DNA from: Modestobacter versicolor
GTDB lineage: Bacteria > Actinomycetota > Actinomycetes > Mycobacteriales > Geodermatophilaceae
DNA: 64,000 nt
Assembly (NCBI RefSeq): GCF_014195485.1
Contig: NZ_JACIBU010000001.1
Coordinates: 2,356,001 to 2,420,000, forward strand
Direction: 5' to 3'
The notes under the pieces are model-generated. The model did no database searches, had not been told where the DNA came from, and saw nothing but the letters and a program-made list of their open reading frames with translations. Numbering within the stretch: the first letter of the stretch is position 1; each line of letters starts with the position of its first letter. Below, in pieces: positions 37,928 to 45,826 of this stretch. Both the position numbers and the translations under genes were made by a program.

Positions 37928-38921
37928 AGCGCTCGCGGGTCCTGACCGAGGAGAGCGTCACGGCGGCGATGATGATCAGCCCCGTGACGACCTGCTGGAC
38001 GTAGGAGTTCACGCCGAGGATGTTGAGCCCGTTGCTCATCACGCCGATGATCGCGACGCCGACCATCGTGCCGACGAGGTTGGCCCGGCCCGACCGGATG
38101 ACGGTCATGCCCAGGAAGACCGCCGCCACCGAGAACAGCAGGTTGTCGCTGCCCTGGACGGCGCTCGCGCTGCCGAGGCGGGCGGCCAGCAGGATGCCGC
38201 CGACCGCGGCGATGAGCCCCGCCGCCGCGAAGGCCAGCAGCCGGCCCCGCTGGACGTTGATCCCGGACAGGCGGGAGACCTCGACGTTCCCGCCGATGGC
38301 GTACCACTTCCGGCCGGTCGTGGTGAAGCGCAGCAGCGCCCAGAGGACGACGCCCAGGCCGATCGCCACGTAGACCGGCACCGGGATGTTCAGCGCCCGC
38401 CCCTGCCCGAGCGAGTTGAACCCCGCCGGCAGGTTGAACAGCGTCGTGCCCTCGGTGACCAGGTAGGCCAACCCGGTCACCGACGTCATCGTCGCCAGCG
38501 TCGCCACGAAGGCGGAGAGGTTGAGGTAGGCGACCAGGGCCCCGTTGGCGGTGCCGATGAGCAGCCCGACGGCGAGCGCGGCGAGGATGGCCGGCCAGGT
38601 CGGCCGCCCGTCCAGCATCAGCGACGCGGCCACGGCGCCGGCCAGGCTGGAGGTCGCGGCGAGCGACAGGTCGAAGTCGCCGACCACCATGACCAGGGTC
38701 TGCGCCCCGGCGATGATCGCCAGGATCGAGACCTGGAAGAGGATGTTCCGGACGTTGGTGAACGTCAGGAACACGTCCGGGCGCATCGCGAAGAAGAAGA
38801 CGATGAGCAGCAGGAGGGCGATCGTCGTCCCGCCCTGCACGAGGAACTTCCCGATCGAGGTGCGCTGCCGGGCCGGGACCTCGGCCACCGTCGTCGTCGT
38901 CGTGGTCTGGGTGGTCGTCAT
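37926..38921 (-). CDS. Sugar ABC transporter permease (RbsC-like)
   Basis: Inner-membrane permease of 331 residues with about 8-10 helices, of the branched/ribose BPD_transp_2 family. VGDFDLSLAATSSLAGAVAA is the conserved region after the third helix, and RKWYAIGGNVEVSRLSGINV is the EAA-like coupling loop to the ATPase. The N-terminus is a Thr-rich run (MTTTQTTTTTTVAEVPARQ). ATG 38921 overlaps the ATPase stop by 4 nt (ATGA). Confidence 0.94.
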   Translation of the reverse strand: MTTTQTTTTTTVAEVPARQRTSIGKFLVQGGTTIALLLLIVFFFAMRPDVFLTFTNVRNILFQVSILAIIAGAQTLVMVVGDFDLSLAATSSLAGAVAASLMLDGRPTWPAILAALAVGLLIGTANGALVAYLNLSAFVATLATMTSVTGLAYLVTEGTTLFNLPAGFNSLGQGRALNIPVPVYVAIGLGVVLWALLRFTTTGRKWYAIGGNVEVSRLSGINVQRGRLLAFAAAGLIAAVGGILLAARLGSASAVQGSDNLLFSVAAVFLGMTVIRSGRANLVGTMVGVAIIGVMSNGLNILGVNSYVQQVVTGLIIIAAVTLSSVRTRER

Positions 38922-40435
38922 CGGGCAGTCTTCCCGTAGCAGTAGGTGAGCAGCAGTTCCTCGTCGGCGTCCTCGGAGCGGGCCTCGCCCGAGATGCGCC
39001 CCTCGTGCATGATCAGCACCCGGTCGCTCATCCCGATGAGCTCCGGCAGCTCGGAGCTGACCGCGATCACGGTCGTGCCGTTGGCGGCGAGGCGTCGGAC
39101 CAGCCGGTAGATCTCGGCCTTGGTGCCGACGTCGATGCCCCGGGTCGGCTCGTCCATCAGCAGGACGGCGGGGTCGCGGGCCAGCATCTTCGCCAGCACG
39201 ACCTTCTGCTGGTTCCCGCCGGACAGCTCGCCGACCGGCTGCCGCGGGCTGCGGGCCTTGACCTGCAGGTCCGACATCCCGCGCCGGGTGATGTCGGCGA
39301 TGCGCCCGCCGTTCACCATGCCCAGCGAGCTGACCGTGGCGATGTTGGCCAGCGCCACGTTGTCCTGGATCGACGCGCTGAGGATCACCCCCTGGCTGCG
39401 CCGCTCCTCGGGGACGAGCGCCATGCCCGCGTCCAGCGTCTTCGCGACGCCGGCGGAGTGGGGCAGCTCGGTGCCGTTGATCGTGATCGTCCCGGACACG
39501 TGCTTCTGGGCGCCGGCGAGGATCCGCAGCAACTCGCTGCGCCCGGAGCCGGCCAGGCCGCCGATGCCGAGGACCTCGCCGCGGTGCGCGGTGAACGAGA
39601 CGTCCTGGACCCGGCGCCCGGTGAGCTCGCTGACGGTCAGGGAGACCGTCGAGGTCGCGGTGCCCCGGTCGGGGAACAGCTCGCCGGGCGAGCGGCCGAC
39701 CATCGTGGAGATGACCTCGTCGATGGTGGAGTCGGCGACGTCCTTGGTCAGCACCGTCTCGCCGTTGCGCATGATGGTGAGCCGGTCGCAGAGCTCGAAG
39801 ACCTCCTCGAGCCGGTGCGACACGTAGACGATCGCCACGCCGTCTGCGCGCAGCGCGCGGAGCACCGCGAACAGCTCGGTGATCTCGGTGTCGGTGAGCG
39901 ACGCGGTCGGCTCGTCGAGGATGAGGATCTGCGCGTCGTTGGCCAGCGCCCGGGCGAAGGAGACCATCGTCTGCTGGACCGGGGAGAGCTCGCCGGCCAG
40001 CTGGCGCAGCGGGATCTTCTGGTGCAGGCGGTCGAGCTGCTCCTTCGCCCGCCGGCGCAGCGTCGACCACTGCACGATGCCGCCGCGGCTGGGGATCCGC
40101 TCACCGAGCAGGATGTTCTCGGCCACGCTGATCGTGGGGATGATCGAGAGCTCCTGGTAGAGCGCGACGATGCCGGCGCGGTTGGCGACGCGCACGTTGG
40201 CGAGCTCGAGCTCCTCGCCGGACCGGAGCACCTGCCCGGCATCGGGGTGGTAGACGCCGGTGAGCACCTTGACCAGCGTCGACTTCCCCGCGCCGTTCTC
40301 CCCGAGGAGCGCGTGGATCTCGCCGGGCCGGACCGACAGGTGGGCGCCGTTGAGCGCGAACACCCCGTCGAAGTGCTTGGAGATGCCGACGGCCTCCAGC
40401 GCCGGCGCCGCGGCAGCGGCCGTCGCCGTGCTCAT
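38918..40435 (-). CDS. Sugar ABC transporter ATP-binding protein (RbsA-like, two ATPase domains)
   Basis: 505-residue dual ATPase that powers sugar uptake. The first domain has Walker A GENGAGKST (45-53), the signature region LSPVQQTMVSFARAL and Walker B ILILDEPTASL. The second has the degenerate P-loop GLAGSGRSELL, the signature LSGGNQQKVVLAKML and Walker B LLMDEPTRGIDVG. This arrangement is that of ribose/xylose importers. ATG 40435 overlaps the dehydrogenase stop by 4 nt (ATGA), so expression is coupled. Confidence 0.96.
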   Translation of the reverse strand: MSTATAAAAAPALEAVGISKHFDGVFALNGAHLSVRPGEIHALLGENGAGKSTLVKVLTGVYHPDAGQVLRSGEELELANVRVANRAGIVALYQELSIIPTISVAENILLGERIPSRGGIVQWSTLRRRAKEQLDRLHQKIPLRQLAGELSPVQQTMVSFARALANDAQILILDEPTASLTDTEITELFAVLRALRADGVAIVYVSHRLEEVFELCDRLTIMRNGETVLTKDVADSTIDEVISTMVGRSPGELFPDRGTATSTVSLTVSELTGRRVQDVSFTAHRGEVLGIGGLAGSGRSELLRILAGAQKHVSGTITINGTELPHSAGVAKTLDAGMALVPEERRSQGVILSASIQDNVALANIATVSSLGMVNGGRIADITRRGMSDLQVKARSPRQPVGELSGGNQQKVVLAKMLARDPAVLLMDEPTRGIDVGTKAEIYRLVRRLAANGTTVIAVSSELPELIGMSDRVLIMHEGRISGEARSEDADEELLLTYCYGKTAR

Positions 40436-41496
40436 GCCGCGGGTCCCTCGTCGAGGTCGTTGCAGCGGATGAGCACCTTCGGGTGCTCGCCGCTGAGATG
40501 CGCGGCGAACGCCTCGACCGCCTGGTCCAGCGGGAACACCGTGCCGGTCAGCGCCGCGAGGTCCAGGTGCGGCAGCAGCTGCACCGCCCGCGGGAAGGCG
40601 TAGGGCGAGACGAAGACCCCGGTGAGGGTGAGCTCCTTGAGGTAGAGAAAGTCCGACAGGTTCAGCGGCATCTCGAAGTCGTGCGGGTACATCGCCCCGT
40701 AGACGACGGTGCCGCCCCGGGCCGCGAGGTCCAGCAGCCCGCGGACCGCGCGGGTCGAGCCCGACGCGTCGACGACCACGTCGTACCCGCGGCCCCCGGT
40801 GATCTCGGCGGCGCGCGCGGCCTGGTCCTCGGCGAGCGGGTCGATCACGTGCTCGGCACCGGCGGCCAGCGCCATCTCCCGCCGGGCCGCGATCGGCTCG
40901 ATCAGGGTGAGCGAGGTGGCGCCGTGCAGCCGCATCACCTGCAGCGCGAGCTGCCCGATCGGGCCGCCGCCGCAGATGGCCACCCGGTCGCCGACCCGGA
41001 GGCGGGTCTTGTCCGCGATCCGGACGGCGACGGAGGTGGGCTCCAGCAGGCACCCGTCGCGCAGGCTCACCGAGTCCGGCAGCACGTACACCTGCGACTC
41101 GTGCCAGGTCACCGTCTCGGCCATCCCGGGGCGGTTGTAGTCGGCGATGTGCTCGCAGAACTGCTGACGCCCGTCCCGGCACGGCCCGCAGCTCCCGCAG
41201 AACCGCAGGAAGTTGCCGGCGATCCGGTCACCCACCCGGACCCCGGTGCGGACGCCGTCGCCGACCGCCTCCACCACGCCGGAGAGCTCGTGGCCGAGAC
41301 CGATCGGCACGTCGGTGCCGAAGAAGCCCTCCGCCAGGTGCGGGTCGGACCCGCAGATCGCCGAGTAGGCGACCCGGACCCGGACGTCCTCCGGCCCGAG
41401 CGGCTGGTCGGGCATCTCGACGATGCCGATCCGCCCGCGGGCGGACTCGTCCGGGTCGCGCAGGCTGCCGATCTTGGTGACCGCGACTGTCCTCAT
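40432..41496 (-). CDS. Zinc-dependent medium-chain dehydrogenase (polyol/alcohol dehydrogenase)
   Basis: MDR-family NAD(P)-dependent dehydrogenase of 354 residues. Catalytic zinc ligands: Cys48 in SAICGSDPH, and His69-Glu70 in GLGHELSG. Structural zinc: Cys100, 103, 106 and 114 in CGSCGPCRDGRQQFC. The nucleotide fold has CGGGPIGQLALQVM and SLTLIEPIAARREMAL, with Glu after the second strand, so NAD is favoured. Related to sorbitol, threonine and L-idonate dehydrogenases. It follows the transketolase halves by 17 nt; the likely job is oxidation of an imported polyol to a ketose. Confidence 0.94.
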   Translation of the reverse strand: MRTVAVTKIGSLRDPDESARGRIGIVEMPDQPLGPEDVRVRVAYSAICGSDPHLAEGFFGTDVPIGLGHELSGVVEAVGDGVRTGVRVGDRIAGNFLRFCGSCGPCRDGRQQFCEHIADYNRPGMAETVTWHESQVYVLPDSVSLRDGCLLEPTSVAVRIADKTRLRVGDRVAICGGGPIGQLALQVMRLHGATSLTLIEPIAARREMALAAGAEHVIDPLAEDQAARAAEITGGRGYDVVVDASGSTRAVRGLLDLAARGGTVVYGAMYPHDFEMPLNLSDFLYLKELTLTGVFVSPYAFPRAVQLLPHLDLAALTGTVFPLDQAVEAFAAHLSGEHPKVLIRCNDLDEGPAA

Positions 41497-41513
41497 CGGT
41501 GTCTCCGCCGCCG

Positions 41514-42494
41514 TCAGTGGGAGGTGGGCCAGGACGGCTGCGCGATGACCCGGCGGGTGGCCGCGACGGTGGCCGCGAGGCCGTAGCCGTGCTTGTCGCG
41601 CAGCTCCTCGTCGTCGCCGAAGCCGGCGTAGACCTGCGGGATGCCGAGCCGCTCGAAGCCGTTGAGCCGGATGCCGCGGTCGGCGACGACGTCGGCGATG
41701 CGCGAGGCGAGGCCGCCGTAGGCCAGGTGGTCCTCGAGGACGACGAACTTGCCGCCGGTCTCGTCGGCGCACTGGGCGATCAGCGCCTCGTCGATCGGCT
41801 TGAGCGTGAACATGTCGACCACCCGCACCGAGCGGCCGTCCGCGGCGAGCTCCTCGGCGGCGTCCAGCGCCTGGGCCACCGTCGTCCCGTGGGTGAAGAT
41901 CGTGGCGTCGGTGCCGTCCCGCGCGACGATCCCCTTGCCGATCCGGACGTCGTGCTCCCCCTCGGCGTAGAGCACCTTGTCCTTCTTGCCGACGGCGAGC
42001 CGGATGTAGATCGGCCCCGGCATGGACATCGACTGGCGCAGGACCTCCCCGACCATGTTCGGGTCGCCGACGGAGGTGACGGTCATGTTCGTGAGGGCGC
42101 ACATCAGCGCGAGGTCCTCGACCGCGTAGTGCGTCGACCCGCCGTTGCCCACGAGCCCGCCGTGGGTGCCGATGATCTTGACCGGCAGGTTCGGGTAGCA
42201 GACGTCGGTGCGGATCTGCTCGAGCGCCCGCATGCTGAGGAAGGGCAGCATCCCCGACACCACGGGGATGTTCCCGTCGTAGGCCAGGCCGGCGGCGATG
42301 CCCACGCAGGCCTGCTCGGCCAGGCCGACGTCCAGGAACCGCTCCGGGTACTTGTCCCGGAACTCCACCAGCGTCGCGCCGATGTCGGGGGTGAGCACCC
42401 AGAGGTTGTCGTGGGTCTCGCCGAGCTCCGCCAGCGTCGTCCCGATCACCGACCGGGCCGACAGCATCTCGCCGAACGTGAACGTGACCGGCAT
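41514..42494 (-). CDS. Transketolase, C-terminal half (split enzyme)
   Basis: 326 residues covering the pyrimidine-binding and C-terminal transketolase domains. Catalytic Glu60 lies in FLDVGLAEQACVGIAAGLAY; GTHGGLVGNGGSTHYAVEDLA is the conserved central loop; the C-terminal domain (about 190-326) starts IFTHGTTVAQALDAAEEL. Starts at ATG 42494 with a 1-nt TGATG overlap with the N-terminal half. Such split pairs act together as one thiamine-diphosphate enzyme. It could serve as a dedicated catabolic transketolase rather than the pentose-phosphate one. Confidence 0.95.
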   Translation of the reverse strand: MPVTFTFGEMLSARSVIGTTLAELGETHDNLWVLTPDIGATLVEFRDKYPERFLDVGLAEQACVGIAAGLAYDGNIPVVSGMLPFLSMRALEQIRTDVCYPNLPVKIIGTHGGLVGNGGSTHYAVEDLALMCALTNMTVTSVGDPNMVGEVLRQSMSMPGPIYIRLAVGKKDKVLYAEGEHDVRIGKGIVARDGTDATIFTHGTTVAQALDAAEELAADGRSVRVVDMFTLKPIDEALIAQCADETGGKFVVLEDHLAYGGLASRIADVVADRGIRLNGFERLGIPQVYAGFGDDEELRDKHGYGLAATVAATRRVIAQPSWPTSH

Positions 42495-43372
42495 CAGACC
42501 GTCTCCTTCTTCCGCGTCGACTCGAGCGCGGCCAGCGCCCGTTCCAGGTCCGCCGCACCGAGCGAGCCGGCGTGCCAGGCGAGGTTGTGCTCCATGAAGT
42601 CGACGCCCTTGCCCTTGACCGTCTCGCAGATGACCACGGTCGGGCGGTCGCTCTGGGCTGCCGGCAGCCCGTCGATGGCCGCCACCAGCGAGGCCATGTC
42701 GTGGCCGTCGGCCTCGACCACGTTCCAGCCGAAGGCCCGCCACTTGTCCGGGTAGGGCTCGAAGGCCACCCGCTCCTCCGCGAAGCTGGTCATGAGCTGG
42801 CGGTTGCGGTCGACGAAGGCGACCAGGTTGCCCAGCTCGTTGCTGCGGGCGGCCATCGCGGCCTCCCACACCGAGCCCTCGCCGGTCTCGCCGTCACCGA
42901 GCAGGCAGACGACGCGGTGGGTCTCGCCACGGTGCCGGGCGCTCAGCGCCATGCCCACCGCGAGCGGGAGCCCGTGCCCGAGCGACCCGGTGGAGGCCTC
43001 GACCCCGGGCAGCTGCACCTTGCACGGGTGCATGCCGTAGGCGCTGTCGAGCTTCCCGTAGGTCTCGACGATCCCCTCGTAGGAGAAGAAGCCGCGCATC
43101 GACATCGCGATGTACATGCACACCGCCGCGTGGCCCTTGCTCAGCAGGAACCGGTCCCGCCGCGGGTTGCTGATGTCGCCGGGGTCGACGTCGAGCCCGT
43201 AGTGGAACAGCGCGGTGAAGATGTCGGCCGCCGAGAGGTCACCGCCGATGTGCACGGCCCCCTCGTAGGTGCCGCACAGGTGCAGCAGCTTGGCGCGCAG
43301 CTCGTAGGCCCGCTCCTCCAGCTCGGCCACGGAGGGTCGTTCGCCCTCCGGCCGCACAGCGTCGTCATTCAT
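42494..43372 (-). CDS. Transketolase, N-terminal half (split enzyme)
   Basis: 292 residues covering the thiamine-diphosphate-binding domain. SKGHAA (78-83) contacts the cofactor and substrate, GHGLPLAVGMALSAR follows, and the ThDP signature GDGETGEG (159-166) runs to Asn190 in VDRNRQL. First gene of the minus-strand operon: this half, the C half, dehydrogenase, ATPase, permease, binding protein, SDR and epimerase. ATG 43372 has AGGGGTCCTGAG upstream, a weak site. Confidence 0.95.
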   Translation of the reverse strand: MNDDAVRPEGERPSVAELEERAYELRAKLLHLCGTYEGAVHIGGDLSAADIFTALFHYGLDVDPGDISNPRRDRFLLSKGHAAVCMYIAMSMRGFFSYEGIVETYGKLDSAYGMHPCKVQLPGVEASTGSLGHGLPLAVGMALSARHRGETHRVVCLLGDGETGEGSVWEAAMAARSNELGNLVAFVDRNRQLMTSFAEERVAFEPYPDKWRAFGWNVVEADGHDMASLVAAIDGLPAAQSDRPTVVICETVKGKGVDFMEHNLAWHAGSLGAADLERALAALESTRKKETV

Positions 43373-43471
43373 CTCAGGACCCCTCGTCGGTGACCGTCGG
43401 GTGCGCTCGGGCCGGGCCCGCCGCCGTGAGCGGGGGTGGTCCGGCGAGCCTCAGGTGGAGTGACCTGCGTC

Positions 43472-43500
43472 ACAGTAGCGCTTGTTCGTTTACTTGTGAA
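43472..43500 (-). promoter_or_regulatory. Promoter of the transketolase operon
   Basis: On the minus strand: -35 TTCACA (43500-43495), a 17-nt spacer and -10 TACTGT (43477-43472). The -35 lies inside operator 1, which fits repression by occlusion. Confidence 0.55.
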
Positions 43501-43502
43501 CC
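43487..43502. promoter_or_regulatory. Operator 1, 16-bp palindrome
   Basis: Read on the minus strand, GGTTCACAAGTAAACG, nearly the same as operator 2. The consensus is GGTTnACATGTnAACC. Its centre is 45 bp from that of operator 2, about four helical turns, so one dimer pair could loop or bind co-operatively. Confidence 0.7.
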
Positions 43503-43520
43503 ATGTGGTGCGGGCCACAT
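43503..43520. promoter_or_regulatory. Inverted repeat ATGTGG-N6-CCACAT
   Basis: A perfect 6-bp inverted repeat with a 6-nt spacer directly adjoins operator 1 and overlaps the proposed plus-strand -10. It may be a second regulator's site (for example a catabolite-type activator), but no such gene is nearby. Confidence 0.5.
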
Positions 43521-43531
43521 TAACCATCTAG

Positions 43532-43547
43532 GGTTCACATGTAAACC
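43532..43547. promoter_or_regulatory. Operator 2, 16-bp palindrome
   Basis: GGTTCACATGTAAACC is palindromic except at one symmetric pair (C against A). It lies downstream of the proposed plus-strand promoter, where a bound repressor would block transcription of the aldehyde dehydrogenase gene. Confidence 0.7.
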
Positions 43548-43620
43548 GTGGCTCTCGGATAGGTTCCGTCGGGCCGCCAGGCAGCTTCAGACGGACAGAC
43601 ACAGAGAGGTGGCGTTCCGC

Positions 43621-45120
43621 ATGACCAGCACGACGAGCACGACCGCCCCGGTGACGACGGGGCTCTACATCGGTGGACAGGAGCGGACGACGACCGACGT
43701 GCTCGACGTCGTCGACCCGGCACGGCCCGGCGTCGTCGTCGGTCACGCCGCGGCCGCCACGCGGGAGGACGTCGCCGACGCGGTCGCCGCGGCGAAGGCC
43801 GCCTACCCCGCGTGGTCGGCGCTGTCGGCCACCGAGCGCGCCGCGCAGATGGCCGCCGCCATCGAGGGCCTCGCCGACGAGCGCGACGAGGACGCCCGGG
43901 TGCTGTCCCTGGAGAACGGCAAGATCGTCCACGAGGCGTGGGTCGACGCGCTGGTCTTCGAGATCCGGTGGCAGCTGGCGCTGTCCCTCGCCGAGGAGGT
44001 CGACGCCACCAAGGTGCTGCCCCCGGCACCCGGCATCCCGGTCCAGACCACCGTCGCGTACCAGTCGATCGGCGTCGTGACGCTGATCGTCCCCTTCAAC
44101 TGGCCGATCGCGATCCTCGCCGCCGCGCTCCCCCACGCGCTGCTCGCCGGCAACACCGCGATCGTCAAGCCGCCGCCCTCGACGCCGCTGGCGACCACTC
44201 GCCTGGTGCAGCGCGTTGCCGAGAAGCTGCCCCCGGGCGTGCTCAACGTGGTCACCGGCCGGGACAGCGAGATGGCCGGCCTGATCGACAACGCCGACAT
44301 CGCGAAGGTCTGCTTCACCGGCAGCGTCAACGGCGGCAAGAAGATCATGGAGATGGCCTCGCGCAGCCTCACCCGGGTCACCCTCGAGCTGGGCGGCAAC
44401 GACCCGGCGATCATCCGGGCGGACGCCGTCCTGGACGACGACCACCTCGACCGGCTGTTCGGCGCCGTCTACGACACCACCGGCCAGATCTGCATGAACG
44501 CCAAGCGGCTCTACGTGCACCGGTCCCGGATGGACGAGCTCGTCGCCGGGCTCACCGCGCGGCTGGAGAAGGTCGTCCTCGGCCACGGTCTGGCCGAGGG
44601 CACGACCATGGGCCCGCTGCACCAGCCCGCGCAGAAGGCCTTCGTCACCGAGATCATCGAGGAGGCCAAGGCCTCCGGGGCGACCGTGCTGGAGTTCGGC
44701 GAGCTCCCGGGCGGTGAGTTCGCCGAGGGGAACTTCCTGCGCCCGGCCGTCGTGGTGGACCCCGACCCGTCACTGCGGGTCGTCACCCAGGAGCAGTTCG
44801 GTCCGGTGATCCCGGTGATCCCGTTCGACGACGACGCAGAGGCCGTGCGGCAGGCCAACGACACCTGGGCCGGGCTGTGCGCGTCGGTCTGGACCGCCGA
44901 CACCGACTCCGCCAACCGGATCGGCGCGCAGCTGGAGTGCGGCTACGTCTGGGTCAACGACCACGGCGCCGCGCGGCTCGACCTCCGGGCGCCGTTCGGC
45001 GGCATGAAGGCCTCGGGCATGGGCCGCGAGCAGGGCATCGAGGGCGTCCGCGCCTTCCAGGACACCCGCTCCATCGCCCACGCGGCCGACGAGACCGAGC
45101 AGGCCGGGGCCGCGCACTGA
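43621..45120 (+). CDS. NAD(P)-dependent aldehyde dehydrogenase
   Basis: ALDH superfamily, 499 residues. PFNWP (158-162) contains the oxyanion Asn160, Lys183 is in IVKPPPSTP, catalytic Glu256 in TLELGGND, and catalytic Cys291 in GQICMNAKR. Thus all key residues are present. ATG 43621 has GAGAGG upstream (11-nt spacing). The gene is divergent from the split transketolase operon and shares its operators, so it is expected to oxidise an aldehyde made by that pathway, such as a short hydroxyaldehyde released by transketolase (inference). Confidence 0.95.
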   Translation: MTSTTSTTAPVTTGLYIGGQERTTTDVLDVVDPARPGVVVGHAAAATREDVADAVAAAKAAYPAWSALSATERAAQMAAAIEGLADERDEDARVLSLENGKIVHEAWVDALVFEIRWQLALSLAEEVDATKVLPPAPGIPVQTTVAYQSIGVVTLIVPFNWPIAILAAALPHALLAGNTAIVKPPPSTPLATTRLVQRVAEKLPPGVLNVVTGRDSEMAGLIDNADIAKVCFTGSVNGGKKIMEMASRSLTRVTLELGGNDPAIIRADAVLDDDHLDRLFGAVYDTTGQICMNAKRLYVHRSRMDELVAGLTARLEKVVLGHGLAEGTTMGPLHQPAQKAFVTEIIEEAKASGATVLEFGELPGGEFAEGNFLRPAVVVDPDPSLRVVTQEQFGPVIPVIPFDDDAEAVRQANDTWAGLCASVWTADTDSANRIGAQLECGYVWVNDHGAARLDLRAPFGGMKASGMGREQGIEGVRAFQDTRSIAHAADETEQAGAAH

Positions 45121-45130
45121 CAGCCGGTCG

Positions 45131-45161
45131 CGGGCCGGCGGGGCACTCCCCCGCCGGCCCG
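45131..45161 (+). terminator. Terminator of the aldehyde dehydrogenase gene
   Basis: A perfect 13-bp stem (45131-45143 with 45149-45161) with loop CACTC lies 11 nt after the stop. It separates the dehydrogenase from the MarR gene, which then needs its own promoter in 45162-45254. Confidence 0.88.
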
Positions 45162-45254
45162 CACCTGCGCGTGGCTAGGCTTTCCGGACAGGCGGGAGTC
45201 GTATCCAGCCCCGACGAGGCCGCGCACCGTGCCGCCGTGACGAGGGACGCAACC

Positions 45255-45770
45255 ATGGAGCTGCCGCCGGATGCCATCGCCGAACCCATGGCGACCGTGA
45301 TCGACAGCAACGACTTCACGCCGCGGCTGATCTCCCTGCTGTCGAACAGCCTCGTGTGGCGCGAGTCGCGCGCACTGCGCACCCGCTTCGGCCTGGGCAC
45401 CAACGACTGGCGGGTCATCTCCGCCCTCGCCATCCGGCCGGGCGCGACGGCCAGCGAGATCTCCGAGTTCGTGGCGATGAACAAGGCCATCGTCTCCAAG
45501 AGCGTGACCGTGCTGACCGCCCGCCGGCTCGTCGTCCAGGGTGAGGACGGCGGCCGCTCACGGCCGCTCTACCTGACCCCGGCCGGCGCCGAGATGCACG
45601 ACGCGATGCTGCCGATCTCGATGCGCGGCCAGGAGATCATCCTGGCCGACATGTCGCCGGAGGAGGTCACCCGGCTCAACGACCTGCTCCGCCGCCTCCT
45701 CGGGCACGTCCGCGAGCTGCTGGCCGAGGACGCGCTGGACGAGGCGGCCCTGGACGACGAGCAGGTCTGA
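45255..45770 (+). CDS. MarR family transcriptional regulator
   Basis: Winged-helix regulator of 171 residues. FGLGTNDWRVISALAIRPGA begins the HTH, the recognition region is NKAIVSKSVTVLTARRL, and the wing holds EDGGRSRPLYLTPAGAEMH. ATG 45255 has GAGGGA 8 nt upstream; GTG 45237 would add six residues. It is next to the aldehyde dehydrogenase and is the likely repressor acting at the 16-bp palindromes upstream; the palindromes have MarR-like length. No copy of that palindrome was seen upstream of marR itself. Confidence 0.9.
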   Translation: MELPPDAIAEPMATVIDSNDFTPRLISLLSNSLVWRESRALRTRFGLGTNDWRVISALAIRPGATASEISEFVAMNKAIVSKSVTVLTARRLVVQGEDGGRSRPLYLTPAGAEMHDAMLPISMRGQEIILADMSPEEVTRLNDLLRRLLGHVRELLAEDALDEAALDDEQV

Positions 45771-45773
45771 CGA

Positions 45774-45822
45774 AGGCCCCACTGGAGGGGCCTCCCTCGG
45801 CGCCGCTCCACGGCGGCGCCGA
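45774..45822. terminator. Two tandem hairpins between converging marR and sepX
   Basis: Hairpin 1: AGGCCCC (45774-45780) with GGGGCCT (45787-45793). Hairpin 2: TCGGCGCCG (45797-45805) with CGGCGCCGA (45814-45822). They lie between convergent stops (45770 and 45827) and can serve both strands. Confidence 0.75.
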
Positions 45823-45826
45823 CCGG

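Larger units (their letters stand above)
43373..43620. promoter_or_regulatory. Shared divergent control region of the catabolic island
   Basis: Drives the transketolase operon (minus) and the aldehyde dehydrogenase (plus). The stretch 43470-43550 is markedly more AT-rich than its surroundings. It holds two related 16-bp palindromes and a third inverted repeat between them, described separately. A plausible plus-strand promoter is TTGTGA (43494-43499), 18-nt spacer, CATTAA (43518-43523). The minus-strand promoter is stronger. The MarR gene downstream of the aldehyde dehydrogenase is the obvious candidate regulator. Confidence 0.7.

Noticed and set aside
38878..38921. Run of GTCGTCGTC in the permease 5' end as a simple repeat
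   Set aside because: It encodes a Thr-rich cytoplasmic N-terminus and has no sign of other function.
35081..45770. A known erythritol or inositol operon
   Set aside because: Key genes (EryA-type kinase, inositol dehydrogenase, IolC kinase, dehydratase) are absent, so no named pathway was assigned.
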